From Methanoregula sp. (lineage in GTDB: Archaea; Halobacteriota; Methanomicrobia; Methanomicrobiales; Methanospirillaceae): a stretch of 7,838 bases of DNA. The DNA lies in contig JAKLGN010000053.1 of NCBI GenBank assembly GCA_022710665.1, positions 1-7,838 on the forward strand, written 5' to 3'. Position 1 is the stretch's first letter; the number at the start of each line of letters is the position of its first letter. The position numbers were made by a program, and so were the translations under genes. Below the pieces are notes generated by a model. That model worked only from the letters and a program-made list of their open reading frames with translations. It was not told the origin of the DNA and did not search any database. This document shows, in pieces, positions 1-5,747 of the stretch.

Positions 1-1
1 G

Positions 2-103
2 AAACGGATGGCCGTCATCATCACGCTCCCCTTCATCACCAGCGTGCAGAGCCAGTTGTTCAGTCAGATGATTGCACGCGCTCATCCGGTTGATCAGAAC
101 TGA
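2..103 (+). CDS. C-terminal end of an unidentified, probably membrane, protein (5' truncated by window)
   Basis: An open frame enters from the left edge and stops at TGA 101-103. Only the last 33 residues are visible. They begin with a hydrophobic stretch (MAVIITLPFI, residues 3-12 of the visible part) and finish with a polar tail ending HPVDQN, as expected for the end of a membrane protein. The next gene starts 26 bases downstream on the same strand, so the two may be cotranscribed. Too little is present to name a family. The frame could also be chance, but the hydrophobic composition and the immediately following gene make a real gene end somewhat more likely. Confidence 0.4.
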   Translation, partial: KRMAVIITLPFITSVQSQLFSQMIARAHPVDQN

Positions 104-129
104 GAAAAAAATTGAGAGTGGATAAAAAT

Positions 130-696
130 ATGACCAGCATCGATTCGTTGTACCAAAAAGAGGACGGGCATATTCTGATCGAGATCAAATTACCGTCTCT
201 ACTCAATCTTTTCAATTCGTTCGATCCCGCTCCGTTCTATACGAAAGAACTGGACCGGGACGCATCAGATTATATTGTGGGGATTGTCAGGGATTTTCCA
301 TTAAAAACGCAGTTCAGGATCATTGTATACCTGCCGGCGGATGCCCTCGGCACACAAGAGGCACAAAAAATTCCCGAAGCTATCAGGAATCACTTCAAAT
401 ATATGGTTCTGGTCCAGGGCCAAAAACTCCGGGAACGATGTATCTATGGGAAATTCACGCTCCTGGTCGGGCTCTCCTTCCTCGCGATCGCAATGATCGC
501 TAGCCAGGCAGTTGCGGAGACCTTCAGCAATTACCCGCTTGCCCGTCTCTTTGCCATCGCCCTTGAAGTCGCGGGCTGGGTGGCCATGTGGGAACCGGTT
601 ACGGTCCACCTCTACCAGCTCTGGCCTATAATCAAGGAGAGGAAGATCTATGAAAAGATCAGCCGGCTGGAGGTAGAAGTCCGCCCGTATCCGTAG
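130..696 (+). CDS. conserved hypothetical protein with two transmembrane helices
   Basis: The protein has 188 residues from ATG 130; a TTG at 112 in the same frame would add six residues, but ATG 130 sits 8 bases after the purine-rich GAGAGTGG, so it is preferred. Residues 1-105 are soluble and mixed alpha/beta in character, with a recognisable FDPAPFYTKELD segment around residues 31-42. Two hydrophobic segments follow, at about 109-129 and 137-158, separated by a short loop; the tail (about 165-188) is charged and basic-to-acidic. This suggests a cytosolic N-terminal domain anchored by a membrane hairpin. I know similar sequences only as hypothetical proteins and see no catalytic motif. It stands alone after the truncated gene, with about 100 bases before the sulfite reductase gene. 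Membrane topology is a prediction from hydrophobicity. Confidence 0.75.
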   Translation: MTSIDSLYQKEDGHILIEIKLPSLLNLFNSFDPAPFYTKELDRDASDYIVGIVRDFPLKTQFRIIVYLPADALGTQEAQKIPEAIRNHFKYMVLVQGQKLRERCIYGKFTLLVGLSFLAIAMIASQAVAETFSNYPLARLFAIALEVAGWVAMWEPVTVHLYQLWPIIKERKIYEKISRLEVEVRPYP

Positions 697-831
697 TCTT
701 GGTTTCTGCTACACGCCATTCAAAGGACAACCGGACCTGCACATGAATTGAAACAAAGTTAATGAACTCTTGTGAAAGATAGAGAGTGAAAAAAAAGGTT
801 AATGAAGACAAAATCAAGGGGGAAAATGACG

Positions 832-1521
832 ATGACAAATGATCTAGAGGGAGCTATCCGCCAGCGGGATGGGATGACCTATGCAGTCGTGACCCGGATA
901 CCTGCGGGGATTGTGACACCGGACGATCTCGAAAAAATTGCAAAGGCTGGGAGAAAATACAAGGTCCCGATGCTCAAGATAACGAGCGGCCAGCGTATCG
1001 CGCTTGTCGGCCTTCAGCCGGAAGATGTGCAGAAAGCAATCGATGAGCTGGGACCGCTTGCCAAACCGGAAACGGCGCCCTGCGTCAAGTTTGTCCAGTC
1101 ATGCCTCGGCACGGAGATGTGCAAGTACGGCAACCAGGACTCCATCGGTCTTGCCAGAACCGTCGATGGCCTGTTTAAGGATCTGACCTTCCCGGCCAAG
1201 ATCAAGATCGGGATCTCGGGCTGCCCCCGCTGCTGCGGCGAGAGCCACACGCGGGACATCGGGATCATGGGAACGAACCGGGGCTGGACGGTCCTCTTTG
1301 GTGGCAATGCCGGCACCCGGCCCCGGTTCGCCGATGTCATTGCCCGGAACCTGTCTGCTGAAGAGGCCCTTGACTGCGCCCGGCGTCTGGCCGAATATTA
1401 CCAGAACCATGCAAAGCCCCATGAGCGGACAGCCCGCTTCATGGAACGTGTCGGGATAGAAACGCTAAAATCGGATTTGCTCGCATTCCTTCCCTATATC
1501 CAGATTGAAAAGGTGAACTGA
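832..1521 (+). CDS. small siroheme / 4Fe-4S sulfite (nitrite) reductase-like protein
   Basis: The 229-residue protein contains one nitrite/sulfite reductase ferredoxin-like half-domain (about residues 8-75) followed by one siroheme/4Fe-4S domain. The cluster motif is complete: Cys91-x5-Cys97 (SCLGTEMCKYG) and Cys131-x3-Cys135 (GCPRCCGES), whose last Cys normally bridges the cluster to siroheme iron. The TSGQR segment (about residues 51-55) matches the region that contacts siroheme. Full assimilatory reductases carry two such repeats and are more than twice this size; this single-repeat form matches the roughly 23-kDa low-spin sulfite reductase (P590) described from Methanosarcina barkeri and other small Dsr-like proteins of methanogens. 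The expected role is six-electron reduction of sulfite (or nitrite) in the cytoplasm, but the true substrate and electron donor are unknown. ATG 832 is chosen because GGGGG lies 9 bases upstream; ATG 802 or 826 would add 10 or 2 residues. It is followed at once by a cupin gene. Confidence 0.88.
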   Translation: MTNDLEGAIRQRDGMTYAVVTRIPAGIVTPDDLEKIAKAGRKYKVPMLKITSGQRIALVGLQPEDVQKAIDELGPLAKPETAPCVKFVQSCLGTEMCKYGNQDSIGLARTVDGLFKDLTFPAKIKIGISGCPRCCGESHTRDIGIMGTNRGWTVLFGGNAGTRPRFADVIARNLSAEEALDCARRLAEYYQNHAKPHERTARFMERVGIETLKSDLLAFLPYIQIEKVN

Positions 1522-1522
1522 A

Positions 1523-1861
1523 ATGAAAATCACAGATGTTTCAAAGGTTGTGTCAGGCCCGAACCCACACCATGTGGACGCACGCAAGATCTATGAGACG
1601 CCGCATGCAATGGCGGTTGTCATTACGCTCCAGCCGGGCGAGGCGCTGAAAAAACATATCACGCCGGTGGATGTTTTCTTCTACGTGCTGGAAGGCACCG
1701 GAGTTGTTGAGATTGGGGACGAGAAGAAGACCGTGGGGAAGGATATGCTGGTCGAGAGTCCTGCGAAAATCCCGCACAAGTGGACCAACGAAAGCTCTTC
1801 GGTATTCCGGGTCCTCGTTGTGAAGGTGCCGAAACCGACCGAAGAGACAAAGCTACTCTGA
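1523..1861 (+). CDS. single-domain cupin protein, partly degenerate metal site
   Basis: This 112-residue protein is one small beta-barrel cupin. Motif 1 runs from Gly39 to Gly58 (PGEALKKHITPVDVFFYVLEG) and motif 2 from Gly72 to Asn89 (ending SPAKIPHKWTN). His45 and His85 are present, but the second His of motif 1 is Thr47 and the usual Glu position is Val51, with Asp50 next to it, so the metal site is reduced or altered. The KHITPVDVFFYVLEG stretch looks like that of other methanogen cupins, so this is probably a family trait, not decay. The gene starts one base after the reductase stop, and its GGTGA ribosome binding site (1512-1516) lies inside the reductase gene, so the two are translated from one message. 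A role alongside the reductase, such as binding a small sulfur or nitrogen ligand, is inference only. Confidence 0.85.
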   Translation: MKITDVSKVVSGPNPHHVDARKIYETPHAMAVVITLQPGEALKKHITPVDVFFYVLEGTGVVEIGDEKKTVGKDMLVESPAKIPHKWTNESSSVFRVLVVKVPKPTEETKLL

Positions 1862-1873
1862 TCGGAACTACTC

Positions 1874-1879
1874 TTTTTT
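1874..1879 (+). terminator. T-tract terminator after the reductase-cupin operon
   Basis: A run of six T lies 13 bases after the cupin stop codon. Archaeal RNA polymerase ends transcripts at T-tracts without needing a stem-loop, so this is a plausible 3' end. No strong hairpin precedes it. Confidence 0.45.
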
Positions 1880-2014
1880 GAGCCGGTCGCGGAGCGGGGC
1901 TTTGCACGGCGCAGTCGTGCGACGCGGGCGGCGATCTGCGGTTGCTAGGTCGGTATGTAGACGCTCGGTCATGTTCGCTCGTCCTCGCTGATGCTCCGGC
2001 TCGCATCACATCGC
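1880..2014. repeat. GC-rich repeat-like intergenic element between convergent operons
   Basis: This GC-rich block lies between two T-tracts and has no credible gene. It includes GACGCTCGGTCATGTTCG (1960-1977), which recurs with one change at 4700-4717 beside the ArdC region. It also holds a small hairpin, GATGC (1989-1993) with GCATC (2002-2006), whose sequence matches the ends of a longer hairpin element at 7634-7679. A further stem, GCACG/CGTGC, is at 1904-1908 and 1916-1920. The sharing of pieces with the distant intergenic region marks it as part of a dispersed repeat family. Confidence 0.5.
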
Positions 2015-2021
2015 AAAAAAA
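2015..2021 (-). terminator. T-tract terminator after aqpM (minus strand)
   Basis: Seven A on the plus strand give a run of seven T on the minus strand, 13 bases after the aqpM stop codon. This fits the T-tract termination used in archaea and would end the DUF2193-DUF2180-aqpM message. Confidence 0.5.
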
Positions 2022-2034
2022 TTAAGGCTGGTAT

Positions 2035-2775
2035 TCACTCTGCGGTGATCCGGTCATAGAACAGGGCAGCACAGACCGCCCCGATGACCGGCCCGACGAT
2101 ATAGATCGGGAAGAATACCCAGAGGTTTGAACCCCCCAGCAGGAAGTCCATGATATACGGCCCGAAGGTCCGGGCCGGGTTGAGGGACGCCCCGGCAATA
2201 TTCCCGGTCGCGGTGATCATCCCGGCAACGGTCAGGCCGATGACAAGCCCGGCAAATCCCGGCGGGGCACGTTCGTCCACCGCGACACCCATGATGACGA
2301 GCATCAGGACAAAGGTTGCAATCGCCTCAACCAGGATCGCCTGCCCGTACCCGATCCCGGGGAACGGTGCCGTTGCCCCGAGCCCGCCGATCGTGACCGC
2401 ATCCATCCCCACGGTAAGGAAGAAGAGGAGGCTCCCGATCGCAGCACCGATACACTGGGCGATGATATATGCAACAGCGTCACCGGCAGGGAACCGCTTC
2501 GTTGCGCAGAGGGCAATGGTCACGGCCGGGTTGATATGCGCTCCCGAAACCCGGCCGAGTGAATAGATAACGGCTGCAATGACAATCCCGAACGTGATCC
2601 CGATGGCAAACCAGTCCCCGAGCCCGCCGAGCTGGCCGATCCCGATGTTGAACGGTGTTGCCGGTTTTGTCCCGGCAGCAATCATTAGCGTAATGGCTGC
2701 TGCCCCGGCTCCGAAGTATACCAGCAATGCTGTTCCGACTGCTTCCGCAATGCTCCGGTTTGCAAGCGACACCAT
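2035..2775 (-). CDS. aqpM: aquaporin AqpM (MIP family water/glyceroporin)
   Basis: At 246 residues this has the same length as AqpM of Methanothermobacter marburgensis as I recall it and matches it closely along its length. Both pore signatures are present: NPA at 82-84 (SGAHINPAVT) and NPA at 199-201 (SLNPARTFGP). Six membrane helices can be picked out by hydrophobicity. The selectivity filter reads Phe62, Ile187, Ala196 and Arg202; Ile187 in place of the His of strict water channels is the known AqpM hallmark, while position 196 is Ser in the characterised protein by my alignment. It sits in the cytoplasmic membrane and should pass water and small uncharged solutes such as glycerol; passage of dissolved gases has been proposed for AqpM but is unproven here. 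Its ATG overlaps the DUF2180 stop by one base (TAATG), with GGGGAGGGGA just upstream, so translation is coupled. Confidence 0.96.
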   Translation of the reverse strand: MVSLANRSIAEAVGTALLVYFGAGAAAITLMIAAGTKPATPFNIGIGQLGGLGDWFAIGITFGIVIAAVIYSLGRVSGAHINPAVTIALCATKRFPAGDAVAYIIAQCIGAAIGSLLFFLTVGMDAVTIGGLGATAPFPGIGYGQAILVEAIATFVLMLVIMGVAVDERAPPGFAGLVIGLTVAGMITATGNIAGASLNPARTFGPYIMDFLLGGSNLWVFFPIYIVGPVIGAVCAALFYDRITAE

Positions 2776-2996
2776 TACTTCCCCTCCCCGTACGCGGCAT
2801 TGCAGTCCGGGCAGAGCATACGGGGCATCTTCTTGGGCAGTTTCCGTGAGGGGAGCGGGTACCCGCCCTCCCAGACATCAACCTCTCTCCGGATCGTATG
2901 CTTCATGCAGGTCCCCATACCGCAGGCAACACAGGCTGCCACGGCATCGCTGTCCTTTCCTTCTTTGGCACATACGTAACATTTCGTATGAATCAC
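2775..2996 (-). CDS. DUF2180 family small Cys-rich (zinc-ribbon-like) protein
   Basis: This 73-residue protein carries three CxxC pairs (Cys6/Cys9, Cys22/Cys25, Cys62/Cys65) plus Cys30 and His33. That makes eight potential metal ligands, enough for two zinc sites in a treble-clef or RING-like arrangement. The pattern and the sequence between the pairs match DUF2180, a family seen mainly in methanogens and without an assigned function. The start is GTG 2996, with GGGATGAG directly upstream; no later in-frame start keeps the first Cys pair. The gene begins 18 bases after the DUF2193 stop and overlaps aqpM by one base, so it is the middle gene of a three-gene operon. A role as a regulator or protein-binding zinc finger is possible, but nothing in the sequence decides it. 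Confidence 0.88.
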   Translation of the reverse strand: MIHTKCYVCAKEGKDSDAVAACVACGMGTCMKHTIRREVDVWEGGYPLPSRKLPKKMPRMLCPDCNAAYGEGK

Positions 2997-3014
2997 CTCA
3001 TCCCGTTACCGGGA

Positions 3015-4514
3015 TCAGACCGCTTCCTTCCACTGGCATGAGCAGTGCCGGAAATCCATAAGGGCTGCTGATGCACAGTCCTTGCAGATCCGTGCCGGGG
3101 CAGCTGCAACCTCTTTGTTCAGTGCGATGATGTTGGTCATCAGGGTAGCCGTGACCGGCTCGCTCGTCAGGAGGCACGGGTAATCCGAGAGGCGCATCAT
3201 GGCCGAGAACCTGACCGTCATCGCACAGGCCGGGTACGCATACCGCTGCGGATTTGCCAGCACCTCGTTTTTATGGATTGGTGAGAGGTCGATCTCGAAC
3301 CCGCCGACTTTTGGCTTCACCGGGCCGGGTTCGCTGCTCTGCATTCTCCGGGCCTTGTCCACCATTTTCCAGCCACGGTAGATCATGTCCATGAAATCGC
3401 AGTTGTGGAGTTCGATGGCCGCACTCCGCTTGGGATAGAGCTGGACATAGTTATGGTAGCGTTTGGTCAGCATGTCCACCACCATGATCGCGTTGAACCC
3501 GTCGAGTTCGAGAATATACTCCGCAGCACTTGCCGACGCCCCGGTTGCAACTGAGAGCACTTCATTCGGGGATTTCATCTTGGGCACTGCGGCTTTCAGG
3601 GTCTTGTCCATGACTTCGGTCACGGATTCGATCACGGCCATGATCACGTCATCCTTGCACATGTTGTACGTGGACTGGGAGATATGGTGCGCGATATCGC
3701 CGACGCAGTAGGCCGGCACCGTCACGATGTTGCCGTAGTGGACGCCCTCGTCCAGCGAGGCTTTCACCGCTCCCTGCATCTTCGTCCGGTACTCTTTCAT
3801 GTACTTCCGGCAGTCGAACGAGTTCTGGCCGACACTGTCCATAAGTTTCGCCTGGGCTTCGACCGGCGTGTCGTAGATGGACTGGATCATGGCAACCTCT
3901 TTCTTTACCGCGTCGGCAAGAGTATCTCCTCCTTCAACAGCATGGGCAAAAATATCCCCGATGCCGTACGACGTGTTCATGGCCCACGACTTGGCAGCAA
4001 GGATCGCCTGTTTATGGGCAGCCGGAATATCCGTAGTCTTGAGGATCTGGTTGACGATATTACTGCTGCTGCCCGGGATGAGGGCAAAGTCCACGACGCA
4101 GGTGGGGCCGTAAAAGCCCGCGTACCGGCGGGTCGACTCCTTGCCGATCAGGGCTTCGGCTTTCCCGACAGATTTGATGAACACATCCACGCTCTTGCGG
4201 AATTTCGGATCCGCATCGTAGAGCATCTCCATAATGACTGGTGTCTGGTAATGCTCGACAAACGGATCATCTTCGGGACGGATGGTGGTGGTCAAGCTTT
4301 TCAAGATGGAGTAATGGGCATTGACCGAATCGGTGTGTAGGGCAAAGACTGCTTTACTCTGTCCCCCAACGGGTTTCATTCCTTTGACGGCATCGACGTA
4401 CACTTTCGTGTCGTCGATGACGAACTTGCCTCCACGTTTCTTTTTTACCTGGTTCACATCGGCGTGTTGGGCCGCCATCGCTTCCGTGATCATCTTTTTG
4501 ATTACGTCCTGCAT
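3015..4514 (-). CDS. DUF2193 family methanogen protein
   Basis: This 499-residue protein matches DUF2193, a methanogen family of about this length with no known activity. It is soluble, with no signal peptide or membrane helix. A conserved-looking core lies at about residues 335-395 (GASASAAEYILELDGFN and, further on, KRSAAIELHNCDF). The C terminus holds Cys477-x2-Cys480 and Cys491-x-Cys493 (ICKDC, HCSCQW), a possible metal or iron-sulfur site. ATG 4514 is chosen because AGGAGA lies 9 bases upstream; a further in-frame ATG at 4562 would add 16 residues but would lie almost on the predicted transcription start and has no binding site. It is the first gene of the operon with DUF2180 and aqpM, and a hairpin-rich leader precedes it. 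Function is unknown. Confidence 0.9.
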   Translation of the reverse strand: MQDVIKKMITEAMAAQHADVNQVKKKRGGKFVIDDTKVYVDAVKGMKPVGGQSKAVFALHTDSVNAHYSILKSLTTTIRPEDDPFVEHYQTPVIMEMLYDADPKFRKSVDVFIKSVGKAEALIGKESTRRYAGFYGPTCVVDFALIPGSSSNIVNQILKTTDIPAAHKQAILAAKSWAMNTSYGIGDIFAHAVEGGDTLADAVKKEVAMIQSIYDTPVEAQAKLMDSVGQNSFDCRKYMKEYRTKMQGAVKASLDEGVHYGNIVTVPAYCVGDIAHHISQSTYNMCKDDVIMAVIESVTEVMDKTLKAAVPKMKSPNEVLSVATGASASAAEYILELDGFNAIMVVDMLTKRYHNYVQLYPKRSAAIELHNCDFMDMIYRGWKMVDKARRMQSSEPGPVKPKVGGFEIDLSPIHKNEVLANPQRYAYPACAMTVRFSAMMRLSDYPCLLTSEPVTATLMTNIIALNKEVAAAPARICKDCASAALMDFRHCSCQWKEAV

Positions 4515-4566
4515 GGTGCTGTATCTCCTGGCACCGTCATCAGAGGTGGTGCCTACAGGCAACCAT
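4515..4566 (-). promoter_or_regulatory. leader of the DUF2193 operon with alternative hairpins around the ribosome binding site
   Basis: On the minus strand the leader holds four short segments in order: GGTTGCC (4564-4558), GGCACC (4553-4548), GGTGCC (4535-4530) and GCACC (4519-4515). Segments 1 and 2 can pair, or 2 and 3, or 3 and 4. The 3-4 pairing would place the AGGAGA ribosome binding site (4529-4524) in its loop and close against the start codon; the 2-3 pairing would free it. Stems are only 5-6 bp, so a switch is a possibility, not a demonstrated one. Confidence 0.3.
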
Positions 4567-4590
4567 TGGCACGACCTGTTATTAAATACA

Positions 4591-4596
4591 TTTATA
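4591..4596 (-). promoter_or_regulatory. TATA box of the DUF2193-DUF2180-aqpM operon
   Basis: The minus strand reads CCCTATAAATG here, a good archaeal TATA element. Transcription would be expected to start about 25 bases further on, near 4566-4570, giving a leader of roughly 50 bases before ATG 4514. A second AT-rich run (4579-4588) lies between. Confidence 0.55.
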
Positions 4597-4933
4597 GGGA
4601 TTATCGACCGGGATCTCCTCGCACCGAAATAAGCCTACCGGATAACTGGCGACACGCGGTGATTTAATCCGGTTATGAGAGAGATCTGCTTTCGCTGGTG
4701 ACGCTCGGGCATGTTCGTCTCCGCAGGCTCGCGCCTGCTCCGCTCACATCACCTCGCTGTTTTCCGGAGTTTCCTGTTGGGATAATGACGCCCCGGGCTT
4801 GTCGCGTTGCTCCCGCCAGCGGCTGCTCCGGCCCGCTCCTCACACCATGCTCCGCATCGTGTTCGTCGCTGTTGATGCGAAAACGCAGACGCTCGGTGAC
4901 TCGCTCGCACGACGCACAGGGGGCTCGGACTCG

Positions 4934-5092
4934 CCGCTGATGCGGCTCCTTACCTTCGCACCCCTGTCGCGGTGCTCGCTCGGGCCGCTGGGCCTCGACG
5001 ACTTTTCGCCCGCTTCGCTCCTCCCTCCCTTGAAAGGGAGGGCAGTAGTTGCGATAGGAACGGGGATCGGTTTCATGTCGGGGGAGGGAGGA
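4934..5092 (+). repeat. left arm of a ~160-bp imperfect inverted repeat flanking the ArdC operon
   Basis: Read forward, this stretch matches the reverse complement of 7678-7834 with small gaps. Identical blocks include CCGCTGATGCGG, TTACCTTCGCACCC, GCGGTGCTCG, CGCCCGCTTCGCTCCTCCC (5007-5025) and CCCTTGAAAGGGA (5027-5039). Three hairpins lie along it: GCCGC/GCGGC (4933-4946), GCACC/GGTGC (4958-4975) and CCCTCCCT/AGGGAGGG (5023-5042, TGAA loop). All three are also formable in the other arm. Confidence 0.8.
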
Positions 5093-5100
5093 CAAAGCGA

Positions 5101-5130
5101 CGGTTACCGGACGCATCAGCGGACGGTCGC
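5101..5130 (+). repeat. direct repeat, copy 1 (contains CGCATCAGCGG)
   Basis: CGGTTACCGGACGCATCAGC and following bases recur about 109 bases downstream with a few changes. The core CGCATCAGCGG (5112-5122) is also present at 5220-5230 and 7824-7834, and inverted at 4934-4944. Confidence 0.65.
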
Positions 5131-5209
5131 TCGCTTTGTCGGGTGGGTCCAACCGAAGCGATCGCGTACCAACAGGAAACCGAGAGGGCGGGTCATGGTC
5201 ACACGGCGC

Positions 5210-5238
5210 GGTTACGGGACGCATCAGCGGCCTGTCGC
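5210..5238 (+). repeat. direct repeat, copy 2 (contains CGCATCAGCGG)
   Basis: GGTTACGGGACGCATCAGCGG matches copy 1 at 5101-5130 with a single change in this core; resemblance continues weakly further right. Its core is at 5220-5230. Confidence 0.65.
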
Positions 5239-5351
5239 GCTGTGTGCCTGGGCGGGCCTTGCGTAAAATAAAAATTAAATTCTGCGCAATTGCCTTATTT
5301 CGCAAATCGGACAACGCACAGCCTTTACTTTCACCCTGCGCATGCCGATGT

Positions 5352-5359
5352 ACTATATG
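5352..5359 (+). promoter_or_regulatory. candidate TATA box of the ArdC operon
   Basis: ACTATATG lies in the AT-richer DNA just before the operon. Transcription would start near 5378-5384, giving a very short leader before ATG 5394, or a nearly leaderless message if ATG 5379 were used. Confidence 0.4.
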
Positions 5360-5378
5360 CTCTCACGTCGATAGATGT

Positions 5379-5395
5379 ATGGTGAAAAACACCAT
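5379..5395 (+). promoter_or_regulatory. perfect interrupted palindrome over the ribosome binding site and start of the ArdC operon
   Basis: ATGGTG-AAAAA-CACCAT is a 6-bp perfect inverted repeat with a five-A spacer. It covers the GGTGA ribosome binding site (5381-5385) and the first two bases of ATG 5394, and falls at the predicted transcription start. It could be an operator for a repressor or an RNA hairpin hiding the start. Confidence 0.4.
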
Positions 5396-5747
5396 GACTC
5401 CAACAACAAAAACAGATGTAAAGTTCGAGCACATAGGGGCAGCCCGCCTCTATAACGGCTCGGTCCGTATCGATGTCAAGACCATGCAGGCGGTCATTCC
5501 CGCCGGCGAAGTCCGCAGGCTTGAAGACCACTGGCCCGCACCGGTCTTTGACATATCGGACATTATGAAAAACGCGGACGCTGCCCCGGTCGGGAAGGCA
5601 TGGATCACCCGGTCCGGTAAAGCGGTGATGATCTCGATCAACGATGTGCAGTACGTCTCCCCGCTCGCACAGGTAAAGGGGATGCTCAAGGGCGAGAGGA
5701 AATATGCGAACGTCTCGACCATGCAGCCCGCCGGGGTGCCAGCATGA
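5394..5747 (+). CDS. hypothetical protein, first gene of the ArdC operon
   Basis: The protein has 117 residues and I do not recognise it. ATG 5394 is chosen because GGTGA lies 8 bases before it; ATG 5379 in frame would add five residues. There is no membrane segment or Cys. The N-terminal part (8-60) alternates short hydrophobic and charged stretches; residues 66-110 hold GKAWITRSGKAVMISINDVQ followed by a basic stretch (KGMLKGERKY). A short region resembling an antitoxin or transcription-modulator fold cannot be excluded, but no helix-turn-helix is evident. Its last four bases overlap the ArdC start (ATGA 5744-5747), so the two are translationally coupled, and its position first in the operon next to a palindrome would suit a regulator or a partner of ArdC. 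That is inference. Confidence 0.75.
   Translation: MTPTTKTDVKFEHIGAARLYNGSVRIDVKTMQAVIPAGEVRRLEDHWPAPVFDISDIMKNADAAPVGKAWITRSGKAVMISINDVQYVSPLAQVKGMLKGERKYANVSTMQPAGVPA

Larger units (their letters stand above)
4680..5270. other. gene-poor GC-rich region packed with short repeats and hairpins
   Basis: About 590 bases hold no credible gene. Long open frames exist on both strands, but they translate to Arg/Pro/Ser-rich, low-complexity sequence with no family resemblance and appear to reflect the GC-rich, stop-poor composition. Visible pieces are: a copy of the GACGCTCGG-CATGTTCG repeat (4700-4717); a hairpin GCAGGC-TCGC-GCCTGC (4723-4738); GTTTCCTGTTGG (4769-4780), which returns inverted at 5169-5180; one arm of the large inverted repeat (4934-5092); and a direct repeat pair (5101-5130 and 5210-5238). 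From 5268 on the DNA turns AT-rich ahead of the next operon. Confidence 0.6.

Noticed and set aside
2150..2566. A 138-codon plus-strand frame opposite aqpM
   Set aside because: It is the antisense shadow of a secure aquaporin gene and has no binding site or family resemblance.
4638..4673. Inverted repeat ACCGGAT / ATCCGGT near the divergent operon boundary, considered as a terminator
   Set aside because: A long 23-base loop, no T-tract on either side, and no gene ending nearby.
4799..5266. A 155-codon open frame on the plus strand in the same GC-rich stretch
   Set aside because: Low-complexity translation overlapping the repeat arm and hairpins, with no binding site. It is explained by scarce stop codons in GC-rich DNA.
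4680..5270. CRISPR array, considered because of the many short repeats
   Set aside because: Repeats are imperfect, in both orientations and irregularly spaced. There are no uniform spacers and no cas gene.
4673..5314. A 213-codon open frame on the minus strand, with a repeated RPLMRPVT-like peptide
   Set aside because: The peptide repeat simply reflects the DNA direct repeats. Composition is Arg/Pro/Ser-rich, there is no ribosome binding site or family resemblance, and opposing frames are equally open.
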